Below, in pieces: positions 1 through 6,088 of a stretch of 7,764 nt of DNA. Location of the stretch: positions 1-7,764 of the forward strand of contig JBGPLH010000148.1 of the NCBI GenBank assembly GCA_041486365.1, written 5' to 3'. A program made the translations under genes and the position numbers. Position 1 is the stretch's first letter. Every line of letters starts with the position of its first letter. Source of the stretch: JBGPLH01 sp041486365 [NCBI: Thermodesulfobacteriota bacterium]. Its GTDB lineage: Bacteria; JAUYMQ01. The notes under the pieces were generated by a model that saw only the letters and a list, made by a program, of their open reading frames with translations, was not told where the DNA came from and did not search any database.

Positions 1-218
1 AGTTCGGCGAATACCTTGAGGTCACGCCCGGGCCCGCAGCCAAAATCGAGTATTGCAAACGGCGATTCACCCTCGATGTACTGCAATAGCGAATCGATGT
101 TCTGGCGCACGTCGTGATCGCGCGTCCCTTCCCAGAAATCTTCGGCAAACTGGTTGTAGTTCTCCAGGGTCCTGTCGGACAGGTCTTCCAGGTCCTGCGG
201 ATTGAGTTTCATGCTCAT
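1..218 (-). CDS. Class I SAM-dependent methyltransferase, N-terminal part (cut by window edge)
   Basis: Only the first 72 codons are present; the gene continues past base 1. The frame carries the glycine-rich SAM-binding motif I, ILDFGCGPGRDLKVF, at about residues 57-71, preceded by a helical segment with YNQFAEDFWEGTRDHDV, as in small cytosolic class I methyltransferases. These transfer a methyl group from S-adenosylmethionine; the substrate cannot be read because the C-terminal part is missing. Two ATGs lie close together (218 and 212). Neither has a strong SD, although GAG-rich sequence precedes both, so the exact start is uncertain. The gene sits 60 bases downstream of the alpha/beta hydrolase on the same strand and may be its last operon partner. 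Its base composition looks lower in GC than the exporter region. The fold call is firm; substrate is unknown. Confidence 0.8.
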   Translation of the reverse strand, partial: MSMKLNPQDLEDLSDRTLENYNQFAEDFWEGTRDHDVRQNIDSLLQYIEGESPFAILDFGCGPGRDLKVFAE

Positions 219-278
219 CTCGCTATACCGGTCTTTCGGGTACCCCTGACCACGTCGAGAAACCCGGCTGCCAGGAAA

Positions 279-1142
279 TCACTTCAGAAACTCGACGACC
301 AGATCCGCCAGCGCGCCGGGCTGCTCTTCCTGCACGAAGAGTTTCGCCTTCGGGATCGATTGAAATCGATTGGCGTTTGGAAATTGAGATACCATCGCCC
401 GAGCGGTTGTTTCGGGAAAAGTCGGATCGGCGGCCCCCCACAGAAACGCTACCGGCATGGACAGCTTGCCGTGAAGCTCGGCGAACCGATCGAGCCGCTT
501 GAACTTCATCCGCACCAGGAATTGCAGCATCGCAGAGAAACGATCTCGAGAAGACAGGAGCGGCGTGAGGAACAGGTCGGCGAACTCTCCGTCGATCAAG
601 TCGAGATCCACGAAGCAGCCCCCGAATCCCATGGCGGAGCGCCTGAAGCGACTCGATACCAGCAGGCGCCGAAAGACGACGCCGCTGCCCGGCAATCGTG
701 CGAGGAACTGGTAAAGCGGAATCCACGGGGGCCGATGACCGGGAATCTCCGTGTTCGTCAAGACAAGGTGCGTGACGCACGCGGGGTCGAGAAGTGCCAG
801 CTCGCGGGCGACCCAGCCTCCGGTGTCATTGCCCAGCAGGGCGTAGGACGAAACCCCCTCCGCGGACAGCGCCCGCTGAAGTACTAGCGCCTGGCCCGTG
901 GAAGAGAAGTCCCCCGCGTCGCCCGAGATCGAGTCTCCGAAGCCCACCAGGTCGAATGCATAGCAAGTGAACCGCTTCGAGAGTTCCGGCACGATTTTTC
1001 GCCAGGTGAGGCCGGACAGGGGAAATCCGTGCAGGAGGACCAGGGCGGGACCAACGCCTGACTTGCGGTAGCAGACTCTCGCGCGGCCCACGTCGACAAA
1101 ATGCCTGTTCCCGAATTCCTCCGCGACTTGGGATGAGATCAT
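279..1142 (-). CDS. Alpha/beta hydrolase, haloalkane dehalogenase-like, catalytic His replaced by Leu
   Basis: A 287-residue alpha/beta-hydrolase. Seen: oxyanion-hole motif LLHGFP (residues 36-41); nucleophile elbow GNDTGG with Asp106, the aspartate nucleophile typical of haloalkane dehalogenases, fluoroacetate dehalogenases and epoxide hydrolases; cap region about 134-215; a candidate acidic residue at Asp239 in LWGAADP. Near the C-terminus, where relatives have a GxGHFxQE-type segment carrying the catalytic histidine, this protein reads IPKAKLFVQEE, so the expected His is Leu268 (codon CTC, one base from CAC). In this family the Asp nucleophile forms an ester that the His helps to hydrolyse, so the protein may be inactive, trapped as an adduct, or repurposed. 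I chose ATG at 1142 because a strong SD (GGAGGGG) precedes it; a longer frame opens at 1244 but would overlap the GNAT gene. It lies 40 bases after GNAT and 60 before the methyltransferase. No signal peptide seen; probably cytosolic. Confidence 0.85.
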   Translation of the reverse strand: MISSQVAEEFGNRHFVDVGRARVCYRKSGVGPALVLLHGFPLSGLTWRKIVPELSKRFTCYAFDLVGFGDSISGDAGDFSSTGQALVLQRALSAEGVSSYALLGNDTGGWVARELALLDPACVTHLVLTNTEIPGHRPPWIPLYQFLARLPGSGVVFRRLLVSSRFRRSAMGFGGCFVDLDLIDGEFADLFLTPLLSSRDRFSAMLQFLVRMKFKRLDRFAELHGKLSMPVAFLWGAADPTFPETTARAMVSQFPNANRFQSIPKAKLFVQEEQPGALADLVVEFLK

Positions 1143-1145
1143 GAG

Positions 1146-1152
1146 CCCCTCC
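1146..1152 (-). promoter_or_regulatory. Shine-Dalgarno site fixing the alpha/beta hydrolase start
   Basis: The minus strand reads GGAGGGG ending three bases before the ATG at 1142; counted from the GGAGG core the spacing is five bases. This decides the start at MISSQVAEEF over the upstream start at 1244, which would overlap the GNAT coding sequence by about 60 bases. Confidence 0.7.
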
Positions 1153-1182
1153 GGATCCAGGATGGCCGGCTCCTCATGGCCG

Positions 1183-1842
1183 CTAGCGAGCATCCCTGGA
1201 CCCCACGATGGTTCGCGGGCTGACGATGCCGGGCGCCTCGCCACGGGCGACCGTCCGGAGCACCCGGTAGAGCTTCGTCTCCTTCAGCCCGGCCATCCGT
1301 TCCGGAAGGTCGAGCTCGAACCGCATGGTCCCGCTCGAGTCGAACGTCACCTCCGCGCCGAGGTGCTTCAGCAGATCGATCATGGGCCGGTTCTCGGCGA
1401 GCACGTATCCTCGGAACCTGCGGATCCCGTTTTCGAGGGCCACCGCTCCGAGCGCCTGGAGCAGCAGCGTGCCGATCCCCCGGCCCTGGTGGGTGTCGAC
1501 GACGACGACCGCGGCGTCCGCCGCCTGCGAATCCTCGGGAAAGCGGACGTACCGCGCCACGCCCAGAGCCGGTTCACCCGGCTCTCCGGCTGCGAGGGCA
1601 ACCCAGGCGAAGTGATCGACGTAGTCGATCTCGGTGAAGTAGGTGAGCTGCGCCTCGGTAAAAGTGTTGAGCGGGCCCATGAAGCGCCGGTACCGCGAAT
1701 CGGGGGACAGCCGCGAGAGACCCTCCACGAGGCGCGGCTTGTCCTCGGGGACGAGGGGCCTGAGCCGCAGGCGCATCCCATCGGCGAGCACCAGCTCCGT
1801 GGTGCGCCGGGCGACGAACTCCGGGTCGACGGGCCTGGTCAT
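1183..1842 (-). CDS. GNAT family N-acetyltransferase
   Basis: A 219-residue GNAT protein, probably transferring an acetyl group from acetyl-CoA to an amine or lysine. Seen: an N-terminal segment LRPLVPEDKPRLVEGLSRLS (about 27-46) followed by YRRFMGP, a pattern common in GNAT proteins related to the acetyltransferase domain of protein acetyltransferases; motif A at about 112-129 with the acetyl-CoA pyrophosphate loop QGRGIG (119-124); motif B around ENRPMIDLLKHLGAE (150-164). The ATG at 1842 overlaps the exporter stop as ATGA and follows GGGAGGGAGG, so translation is likely coupled to the exporter. The stop is TAG at 1183-1185, 40 bases before the hydrolase. Context allows a modify-and-export role for a small molecule, but a regulatory lysine acetyltransferase is equally possible. 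Family call secure; substrate unknown. Confidence 0.88.
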   Translation of the reverse strand: MTRPVDPEFVARRTTELVLADGMRLRLRPLVPEDKPRLVEGLSRLSPDSRYRRFMGPLNTFTEAQLTYFTEIDYVDHFAWVALAAGEPGEPALGVARYVRFPEDSQAADAAVVVVDTHQGRGIGTLLLQALGAVALENGIRRFRGYVLAENRPMIDLLKHLGAEVTFDSSGTMRFELDLPERMAGLKETKLYRVLRTVARGEAPGIVSPRTIVGSRDAR

Positions 1843-3413
1843 CGACCTCCCTCCCGGCCTTCAATCAACACGGCCGCGGCGAGAGCGCCCGAGAGGGCGA
1901 GGCCCGCGGCGACCAGACTCATCCATCGAAATGCCGTGACGAACGCCTCGGAGACGGCCTCCTGGAGCGCGGCCCGCTCGACAGGGGGCGCAAGCCGTGG
2001 GGCCTGAGCGCCGCCCAGCTTGGCGCGCTCGCTCTCGAACGCCAACGATACGTCCCGCCGCAGGCTCATGGTGGAAAGCCGCCTATCCAGACCGTCATTG
2101 AACAGGTGCAAGAAGAGAATACCCATGACGGCGATCGAGACCAGCCCTGCCGTGCGCGACACGGCGTTATTGATTCCCGAGGCGACGCCGCTGCGGCGCA
2201 CCTCGACGGCGTTCATCACGGTCGTCGTCAGGGGCGCGACGCTCAACGACATCCCGATCCCCAGCACGACCATGGCCGGAAAGAACGTGCTCCAGTAGCT
2301 TCCGCCGGTGCGCGGCAGCGCCAGGAGAGTGAAGCCCGCGGCGGCAATCATCGGCCCCAGGACCAACGGCCTCTTTGCGCCGTAGGCCTGGATCAGGCCA
2401 CCCGACCATCGCGAGAGCAAGAACACGATCAGGATGAACGGCAGGGTTGCCGCACCCGCCGCGGTCGCCGAGTACCTTTGTACCTGAATGAGATCGAGGG
2501 GGAGGAAGAAAAACGCGCTCCCCAGGGCACCGTAGAGGAGCACCGTGAGGACGTTCGCCCCCGTGAAGCTCCGGGAACGAAAAAGCGACATCGGAAGCAT
2601 CGGCGCGGGGCTCCGGGCCTCGACCACGCCGAAGGCGAACAGGGCCCCGCAGCCGCCGGCCAGCGCGGCGACCACCTGCGCATTCCCCCATCCCAGACGC
2701 GACGACTCGATCAGCCCGTAGACAATCCCCCCGAGCCCCAGGGTCACCAGCAGGGCACCCGCCCAGTCGAGCGGCCCGGATGCGTCCGGATCGCGGCTCT
2801 CCGGCACGCGCCAGAAGACCAGTCCGAGCACGACCACGCTCAGGGGGAGGTTCAGGAAGAACGCCCAGCGCCAGGAGAGGTGTTCGATGAGCCAGCCGCC
2901 GAGGACGGGCCCGAAGCCGGTCGTGATCGCGCTGAAGCCGGACCAGGTGCCGATCGCCCGTCCGCGCTCCCGCTCGCTGAAATTCGCGCTGATGAGCGCG
3001 AGGCTCCCGGGCACCAGGAGCGCCGCGCCGATCCCCTGCACGGCGCGGGTGATCACGAGCTGCCGCACGCTGGTGGACAGTCCGCAGGCGGCGGATGCCA
3101 GCGCGAAGAGCGCAACCCCGCTCGCGTACACCCGGCGCCGTCCAAACCGATCTCCCAGGGCGCCGCCGACGAGGAGCAGCGCGGAGAAGAGGAGCGCATA
3201 GGCCTCGACGACCCACTGGACATCGGTGACGGTGGCCCCGAGGTCGCGCTGAAGCGCCGGCAGCGCCACGTTGACCACGGTGCCATCAATGAAGGCCAGG
3301 CTCGAGCCCACAATCGTCGCGGCCAGGACCCAGCGTTGAGCACTCTTCGCGCACGGCTGGGCGACAGGCGCCGCGAGGACGACGCCCTCTGCGCACGGTT
3401 GATTGAGGTTCAC
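1839..3413 (-). CDS. MFS transporter, DHA2 (EmrB/QacA-type) 14-TM drug exporter
   Basis: A 524-residue inner-membrane protein of the DHA2 drug:proton antiporter type. Seen: motif D1 in TM1, FIDGTVVNVALP (41-52); motif A in the TM2-3 loop, GDRFGRRR (87-94); antiporter motif C region GFGPVLGGW (166-174); the typical WRWAFFLNLPLSV (181-193); a late motif SGINNAVSRTAGLVSIAVMG (412-431). Hydrophobic stretches fit about 14 helices. A polar segment at about 440-490 precedes the last helix, matching the periplasmic loop of this subfamily. Length is usual for DHA2. The start is GTG at 3413, supported by GGGAGG five bases upstream; no ATG lies nearby. It follows rutE by 84 bases and overlaps the GNAT gene by four, so it likely heads or joins an operon. 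DHA2 members export lipophilic drugs, dyes or metabolites; the substrate here cannot be told. No local regulator gene is visible. Confidence 0.93.
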   Translation of the reverse strand: MNLNQPCAEGVVLAAPVAQPCAKSAQRWVLAATIVGSSLAFIDGTVVNVALPALQRDLGATVTDVQWVVEAYALLFSALLLVGGALGDRFGRRRVYASGVALFALASAACGLSTSVRQLVITRAVQGIGAALLVPGSLALISANFSERERGRAIGTWSGFSAITTGFGPVLGGWLIEHLSWRWAFFLNLPLSVVVLGLVFWRVPESRDPDASGPLDWAGALLVTLGLGGIVYGLIESSRLGWGNAQVVAALAGGCGALFAFGVVEARSPAPMLPMSLFRSRSFTGANVLTVLLYGALGSAFFFLPLDLIQVQRYSATAAGAATLPFILIVFLLSRWSGGLIQAYGAKRPLVLGPMIAAAGFTLLALPRTGGSYWSTFFPAMVVLGIGMSLSVAPLTTTVMNAVEVRRSGVASGINNAVSRTAGLVSIAVMGILFLHLFNDGLDRRLSTMSLRRDVSLAFESERAKLGGAQAPRLAPPVERAALQEAVSEAFVTAFRWMSLVAAGLALSGALAAAVLIEGREGGR

Positions 3414-3417
3414 GCGC

Positions 3418-3424
3418 TCCTCCC
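3418..3424 (-). promoter_or_regulatory. Shine-Dalgarno site supporting a GTG start of the MFS exporter
   Basis: The minus strand carries GGGAGGA here; the GGAGG core lies five bases before GTG at 3413. This supports the GTG start giving MNLNQPCAEG, about 27 residues before the first membrane helix. Confidence 0.65.
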
Positions 3425-3497
3425 GCTCCCGCGCGCATTCCGCTGGCGCGATGCCTGTCGCCGGTCAAACGGCGGCCCCGCTCGACGAAACTCATTC

Positions 3498-4091
3498 CTA
3501 GAGCAGCGTGCAGGCCTCGTCGAACGAGAGGCGCGGACTGCGCTTGAATACCTTGGCCGGATCGCCGTAGCCGAGACCACAGAGGAAATTCGACCTCACC
3601 TGAGTGCCCTTGAAGAACTCCGCGTCCACCCTGGCATTGTCGAAGCCCGACATCGGCCCGCAGTCGAGGCCGATCGAGCGTGCCGCGATGATGAGATACG
3701 CCCCCTGGAGCGTGCCGTTACGGAACGCGGTGGTCTCGGCAAGTACATGATTGTCATCGCCCGCGAACCAGCCGCGCGCGGCGGGATTGTGCGGGAACAG
3801 TTTTGGTAACTGCTCGTAGAACGCGAGGTCATAGCCGATGATGGCCAGCACCGGGGCGGTCATGGATTTTTCGACGTTGCCTGGTTGAAGCGCGGGCCTG
3901 AGCCGCTCCCTGGCTTCCTTTCTGCGCAGGAAGAGGACGCGCGCGGGACTGGAGTTGGCCGAGGTCGGACCCCATTTCATCAGCTCGTACAGACGCTGCA
4001 GCTGGTCGTCCGAGACGGGCTTTGGCTGCCAGCCGTTCTGGCTGCGGGCCTTGCGGAAAATGAGGTCGAGTCCTTCATCATTCATCAGCAT
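3498..4091 (-). CDS. rutE: RutE-like malonic semialdehyde reductase / nitroreductase-family flavoprotein
   Basis: A 197-residue member of the nitroreductase (FMN) superfamily, HadB/RutE subfamily. From recall, it matches E. coli RutE along its length, with shared blocks NGW (about 19-21), LYELMKWGPTSANSSPAR (34-51), ERLRPAL (62-68), FYEQLPKLFP (91-100), AETTAFRN (118-125), GLDCGPMSGFD (141-151) and PRLSFDEACTLL (186-197). E. coli RutE is 196 residues. In pyrimidine degradation by the Rut pathway, RutE reduces toxic malonic semialdehyde to 3-hydroxypropanoate with NAD(P)H; nitroreductase side activities are common. I placed the start at ATG 4091, preceded by AGGGA with a six-base gap. Another ATG lies at 4085, and a TTG at 4124 with GGAG upstream would add 11 residues that homology does not need. 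No other rut genes are visible, so here it may act in general semialdehyde detoxification. Likely a cytosolic dimer. It is followed at 84 bases by the exporter. Confidence 0.9.
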   Translation of the reverse strand: MLMNDEGLDLIFRKARSQNGWQPKPVSDDQLQRLYELMKWGPTSANSSPARVLFLRRKEARERLRPALQPGNVEKSMTAPVLAIIGYDLAFYEQLPKLFPHNPAARGWFAGDDNHVLAETTAFRNGTLQGAYLIIAARSIGLDCGPMSGFDNARVDAEFFKGTQVRSNFLCGLGYGDPAKVFKRSPRLSFDEACTLL

Positions 4092-4190
4092 GAGTTGTCC
4101 CTGGGCCGGCGTGAAGAGCTGCAACGATCTCCGATTTCCGTGAATCGAGCGGAGCCTGGCGCCGGGCGTGCTTCCCGAAAAATTAGACGC

Positions 4191-4226
4191 ACCCTGAGCG
4201 TCCCGGCATGATCGAGGTCTCAGGGT
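4191..4226. repeat. 8-bp inverted repeat ACCCTGAG / CTCAGGGT, 20-base spacer
   Basis: Perfect arms at 4191-4198 and 4219-4226 enclose 20 bases. The centre lies about 115 bases upstream of the rutE start on the minus strand. That position is compatible with an operator or an RNA hairpin in the leader. Function is inferred only from position and symmetry. Confidence 0.4.
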
Positions 4227-4290
4227 CCGGCCGCAAGAGGAAGCGGATCACTTTCCCGGCGATCACCAAAACCCCGCGACCGATGGGCGA

Positions 4291-4332
4291 AAGACCACGA
4301 CCCCGGCCGCCGTCACGGTCGGGGTCGTTCTT
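4291..4332 (-). terminator. Strong GC hairpin, possible terminator for the serine hydrolase array
   Basis: The arms ACGACCCCGGCCG (4297-4309) and CGGTCGGGGTCGT (4316-4328) pair over 13 positions with one mismatch (A-C or G-U depending on strand) and a six-base loop. AAGA and TCTT outside extend the stem after a two-base bulge. The hairpin starts about 95 bases downstream of the stop of hydrolase copy 1. There is no long U tract on either side, only short T-rich bits, so intrinsic termination is plausible but not proven; it could equally stabilise the mRNA 3' end. Confidence 0.4.
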
Positions 4333-4384
4333 CACGACAAGCCGCGCCTTCCGCGCAGCGGCTATGTTGGCTCCCTTGCCGTGT

Positions 4385-4410
4385 GCTCTCTCTTCATGGG
4401 GGGAGAGGGC
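4385..4410 (-). repeat. Inverted repeat just after the stop of hydrolase copy 1
   Basis: The arms GCTCTCTC (4385-4392) and GAGAGGGC (4403-4410) pair with one mismatch (A-C or G-U depending on strand) around a ten-base loop. It begins 14 bases after the stop codon. With the hairpin at 4297-4328 it makes the 3' region of this transcript highly structured. Confidence 0.35.
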
Positions 4411-4424
4411 GCCGTCACGCTTCG

Positions 4425-5630
4425 TCACTCCTCCACGGCCGACGTGATCGCATTCTCGAACAGGTCGAAACTCCAGAGGTGCTCGAAACGCTCGGTGAGG
4501 CGCGTGGTCACCTCGAAGTAGGCGCCGACCAGCTCATGCGCCCGGTCGATCCAGAACATGGCGCCTCCCGCGCCCGGGTGGCCGAGTGTTCCGAGCGGCT
4601 GGAGGCTGCCGTGGAAGTAGGGCCACTTGCTCGGCGACTCGATCTGCCAGCCGTAGCCCCAGGACCCGTGCTGGATCATCGCGCCGAAGAAGAATGCCTT
4701 GATCCCCGGAATCTGGTCGCGCGACATGGCCGCTACCGCGGCGGGCGACAGGATGCGCGCGTCGCCGTAGCGCCCGCGATTCAGGAACATTTGACCGAAG
4801 ACGACCAGATCGTGGGGCGTCGAGAACGCGCCGCCGGCCGGGCTCGGGATCGCCTGGTGGCGGGGCGAGCCGAGCCCGTACCAGAACGTGCCCAGTGGGA
4901 GGGGTTCGGCGAGCGGAAGTCCCGGGGCGCGCCTGACGACGCGGTGGGCCGCCGACGGCGGCACCACGAAGTAACTCGCGTCCATGCCCAGCGGCGCGAA
5001 GATTCGCTCTCGTGCCAGATCCTCGATCGGTCGCTGGGTGAGCCGCGCCACGATCTCCCCGAGCAGCATATAGTTCTGGTTGGAGTAGGACATCACCTTG
5101 CCGGGGGCGGCGATCCGTGGCGCGTCCCAGAAGAACGACAGGACCTCATGGTTTTCCGGGTGTCGCCACGCCGGGCAGGGCGGCGGCTCGAAACCTCTCT
5201 CCATCTTACTGGTGGCGTGGTTCACCATGGGCGGGTCCCAGTCCCAGTTGTATCCGCTGGTGTGGGTGAGGAGGTGATGGACCAGGATCTCTTCCACGCC
5301 CTCGCCGGTCACTTCGGGCAGGTAGTCCACGACGGGGCGGTTGAGCCCGAGGAGCCCGTCCTCGACGAGCTGCATCACGAGCGTGGCCGTGATCGGCTTG
5401 GTCACCGAACAGATCGGAAAGAGTGAGTCTGGCCCAAGGGGCGGCGCGCCCTCCTCGGGGCCCAGAACTCCCCAGACCTCGTGGAGCACGATCACGCCGC
5501 GCCGGGCGACGCAAACGCTGAGCGCCGGCGTGTGTCCTTCCTTCACCCAGCGCGCGCGCAGGTCGCGGACGTAGGCCACCCGATGGGAGAGCATCCCGGC
5601 CTCTTCCGGCGTTCCGTGGCGCAGCTCCAT
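4425..5630 (-). CDS. Serine hydrolase, beta-lactamase-related (family VIII esterase-like), intact copy 1
   Basis: A 401-residue protein of the beta-lactamase-related serine hydrolase family (AmpC-like fold, COG1680 type). All three active-site motifs are seen: SVTK with nucleophile Ser75 and Lys78; YSN at 182-184; HPG at 351-353 in LGHPGAGG, in place of the KTG of true beta-lactamases, as in family VIII carboxylesterases. Other family blocks are LLTHTSGYNWD (120-130), GEIVARL (191-197) and GGAFSTPHDL (266-275). Length fits the family. No signal peptide is seen, so a cytosolic esterase or amidase role is likelier than periplasmic antibiotic hydrolysis. The ATG at 5630 follows GGAGG by four bases and shares one base with the stop of copy 2 (TGATG), implying translational coupling. 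The frame stays open upstream to 5831, but that part lies inside copy 2 and lacks homology. It is the last and only complete member of a three-copy tandem array. Substrate unknown. Confidence 0.9.
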   Translation of the reverse strand: MELRHGTPEEAGMLSHRVAYVRDLRARWVKEGHTPALSVCVARRGVIVLHEVWGVLGPEEGAPPLGPDSLFPICSVTKPITATLVMQLVEDGLLGLNRPVVDYLPEVTGEGVEEILVHHLLTHTSGYNWDWDPPMVNHATSKMERGFEPPPCPAWRHPENHEVLSFFWDAPRIAAPGKVMSYSNQNYMLLGEIVARLTQRPIEDLARERIFAPLGMDASYFVVPPSAAHRVVRRAPGLPLAEPLPLGTFWYGLGSPRHQAIPSPAGGAFSTPHDLVVFGQMFLNRGRYGDARILSPAAVAAMSRDQIPGIKAFFFGAMIQHGSWGYGWQIESPSKWPYFHGSLQPLGTLGHPGAGGAMFWIDRAHELVGAYFEVTTRLTERFEHLWSFDLFENAITSAVEE

Positions 5631-6088
5631 CAGTCCTCCACCGCTGCGGTGATCGCGTTCTGGAAGAGGTCGAAGTTCCAGAGCTGATCGAAGTCTGCGC
5701 TCAGGCGCGTCGTCACCTCGAAGTAGGCGCCAACCAGCTCGTGCGCCGGGTCGATCCAGAACGCGGCGCCGCCCGCACCTGAGTGGCTGAGCGTCCCGAG
5801 CGGCTGGAAGCTCCCGTCGTAGTACTTCCATTTCGCGGGGGACGCGATCGCGAAACCGTATCCCCAGGAGGCGTGGGCCGCCGCGTGCTTGACATAACTC
5901 GCGCTCACTCCTGGAATCTGGTTGCGGGTCATCGCCGCCACCGCGGCGGGCGAGAGGATGCGCGCGTCGCCGGTGCGGCCACGGTTCAGGAACACCTGGC
6001 CAAAGACCGTCAGGTCGAGCGGCGTCGTGAAGAGGCCAAAGTTGGCGGAGGGCATCTCCTGCATCTCACGTGACCCCACGGGTGGCAT
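5630..6088 (-). CDS. Copy 2 C-terminal reading frame (HxG half)
   Basis: Family homology starts at GSREMQE (about base 6076) and runs to the end (NAITAAVED), including FTTPLDL and LSHSGAGG with the third active-site motif. In-frame ATGs at 6088, 6064 and 6055 could start it, but none has a clear SD. The frame is open up to 6208, though that upstream part is only the out-of-frame shadow of the N-terminal half. Lacking the nucleophile serine, it cannot be an esterase on its own. Confidence 0.55.
   Translation of the reverse strand: MPPVGSREMQEMPSANFGLFTTPLDLTVFGQVFLNRGRTGDARILSPAAVAAMTRNQIPGVSASYVKHAAAHASWGYGFAIASPAKWKYYDGSFQPLGTLSHSGAGGAAFWIDPAHELVGAYFEVTTRLSADFDQLWNFDLFQNAITAAVED
5635..5639 (-). 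promoter_or_regulatory. Shine-Dalgarno GGAGG for copy 1, inside the end of copy 2
   Basis: GGAGG lies four bases before ATG 5630 and within the last codons of copy 2. At the equivalent junction before copy 2 the sequence reads GGATG, so copy 2 has a weaker site. This supports the start of copy 1 and suggests coupled translation within the array. Confidence 0.6.

Larger units (their letters stand above)
4092..4424. other. Gene-free gap with several inverted repeats, upstream of rutE
   Basis: This 333-base stretch separates the hydrolase array from the rutE block. It holds three inverted-repeat structures (4191-4226, 4297-4328, 4385-4410) and a weaker GC stem with a bulge at 4341-4362. Short frames on both strands exist, but they are low-complexity, rich in Arg, Gly and Pro, and cross the hairpins, so I do not call a gene. 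The rutE promoter should lie here on the minus strand, but I could not identify a convincing -35/-10 pair. Confidence 0.6.

Noticed and set aside
114-887. A plus-strand frame of 257 codons at the left end.
   Set aside because: Antisense to the alpha/beta hydrolase and methyltransferase, which have clear motifs; the plus-strand peptide has none.
3414-3497. Possible terminator between rutE and the exporter.
   Set aside because: Only weak 4-5 bp stems without a T tract; co-transcription across these 84 bases is more likely.
2106-3809. A plus-strand open frame of 567 codons opposite the exporter and rutE.
   Set aside because: It is the antisense shadow of a high-GC coding region: low-complexity, rich in Arg, Gly, Glu and Pro, with no recognisable domain, while the minus strand encodes clear exporter and RutE proteins.
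4182-4198. Similarity between TTAGACGCACCCTGAG here and GGTAGACACCCTGAGG at 7498, hinting at a shared IS end.
   Set aside because: The match is short and needs a two-base gap; similarity does not continue on either side, so chance is the simpler reading.
4183-4428. A minus-strand 81-codon frame starting with GTG that overlaps the copy 1 stop by four bases (GTGA).
   Set aside because: The coupling-like overlap is suggestive, but the peptide is low-complexity and charged, is partly encoded by the hairpins, and the GGAG lies too close to the GTG. I recognise no family.
4383-5426. A plus-strand open frame of 347 codons opposite serine hydrolase copy 1.
   Set aside because: Antisense shadow of copy 1; composition is highly charged and repetitive, with no domain. 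Similar shadows appear at the same place opposite copies 2 and 3, as expected from shared coding sequence.
5631-5831. N-terminal extension of serine hydrolase copy 1 by 67 codons.
   Set aside because: The extension reads copy 2's C-terminal coding sequence in the wrong frame, is Arg-rich, and the ATG at 5630 has a good SD and matches the start of copy 2.
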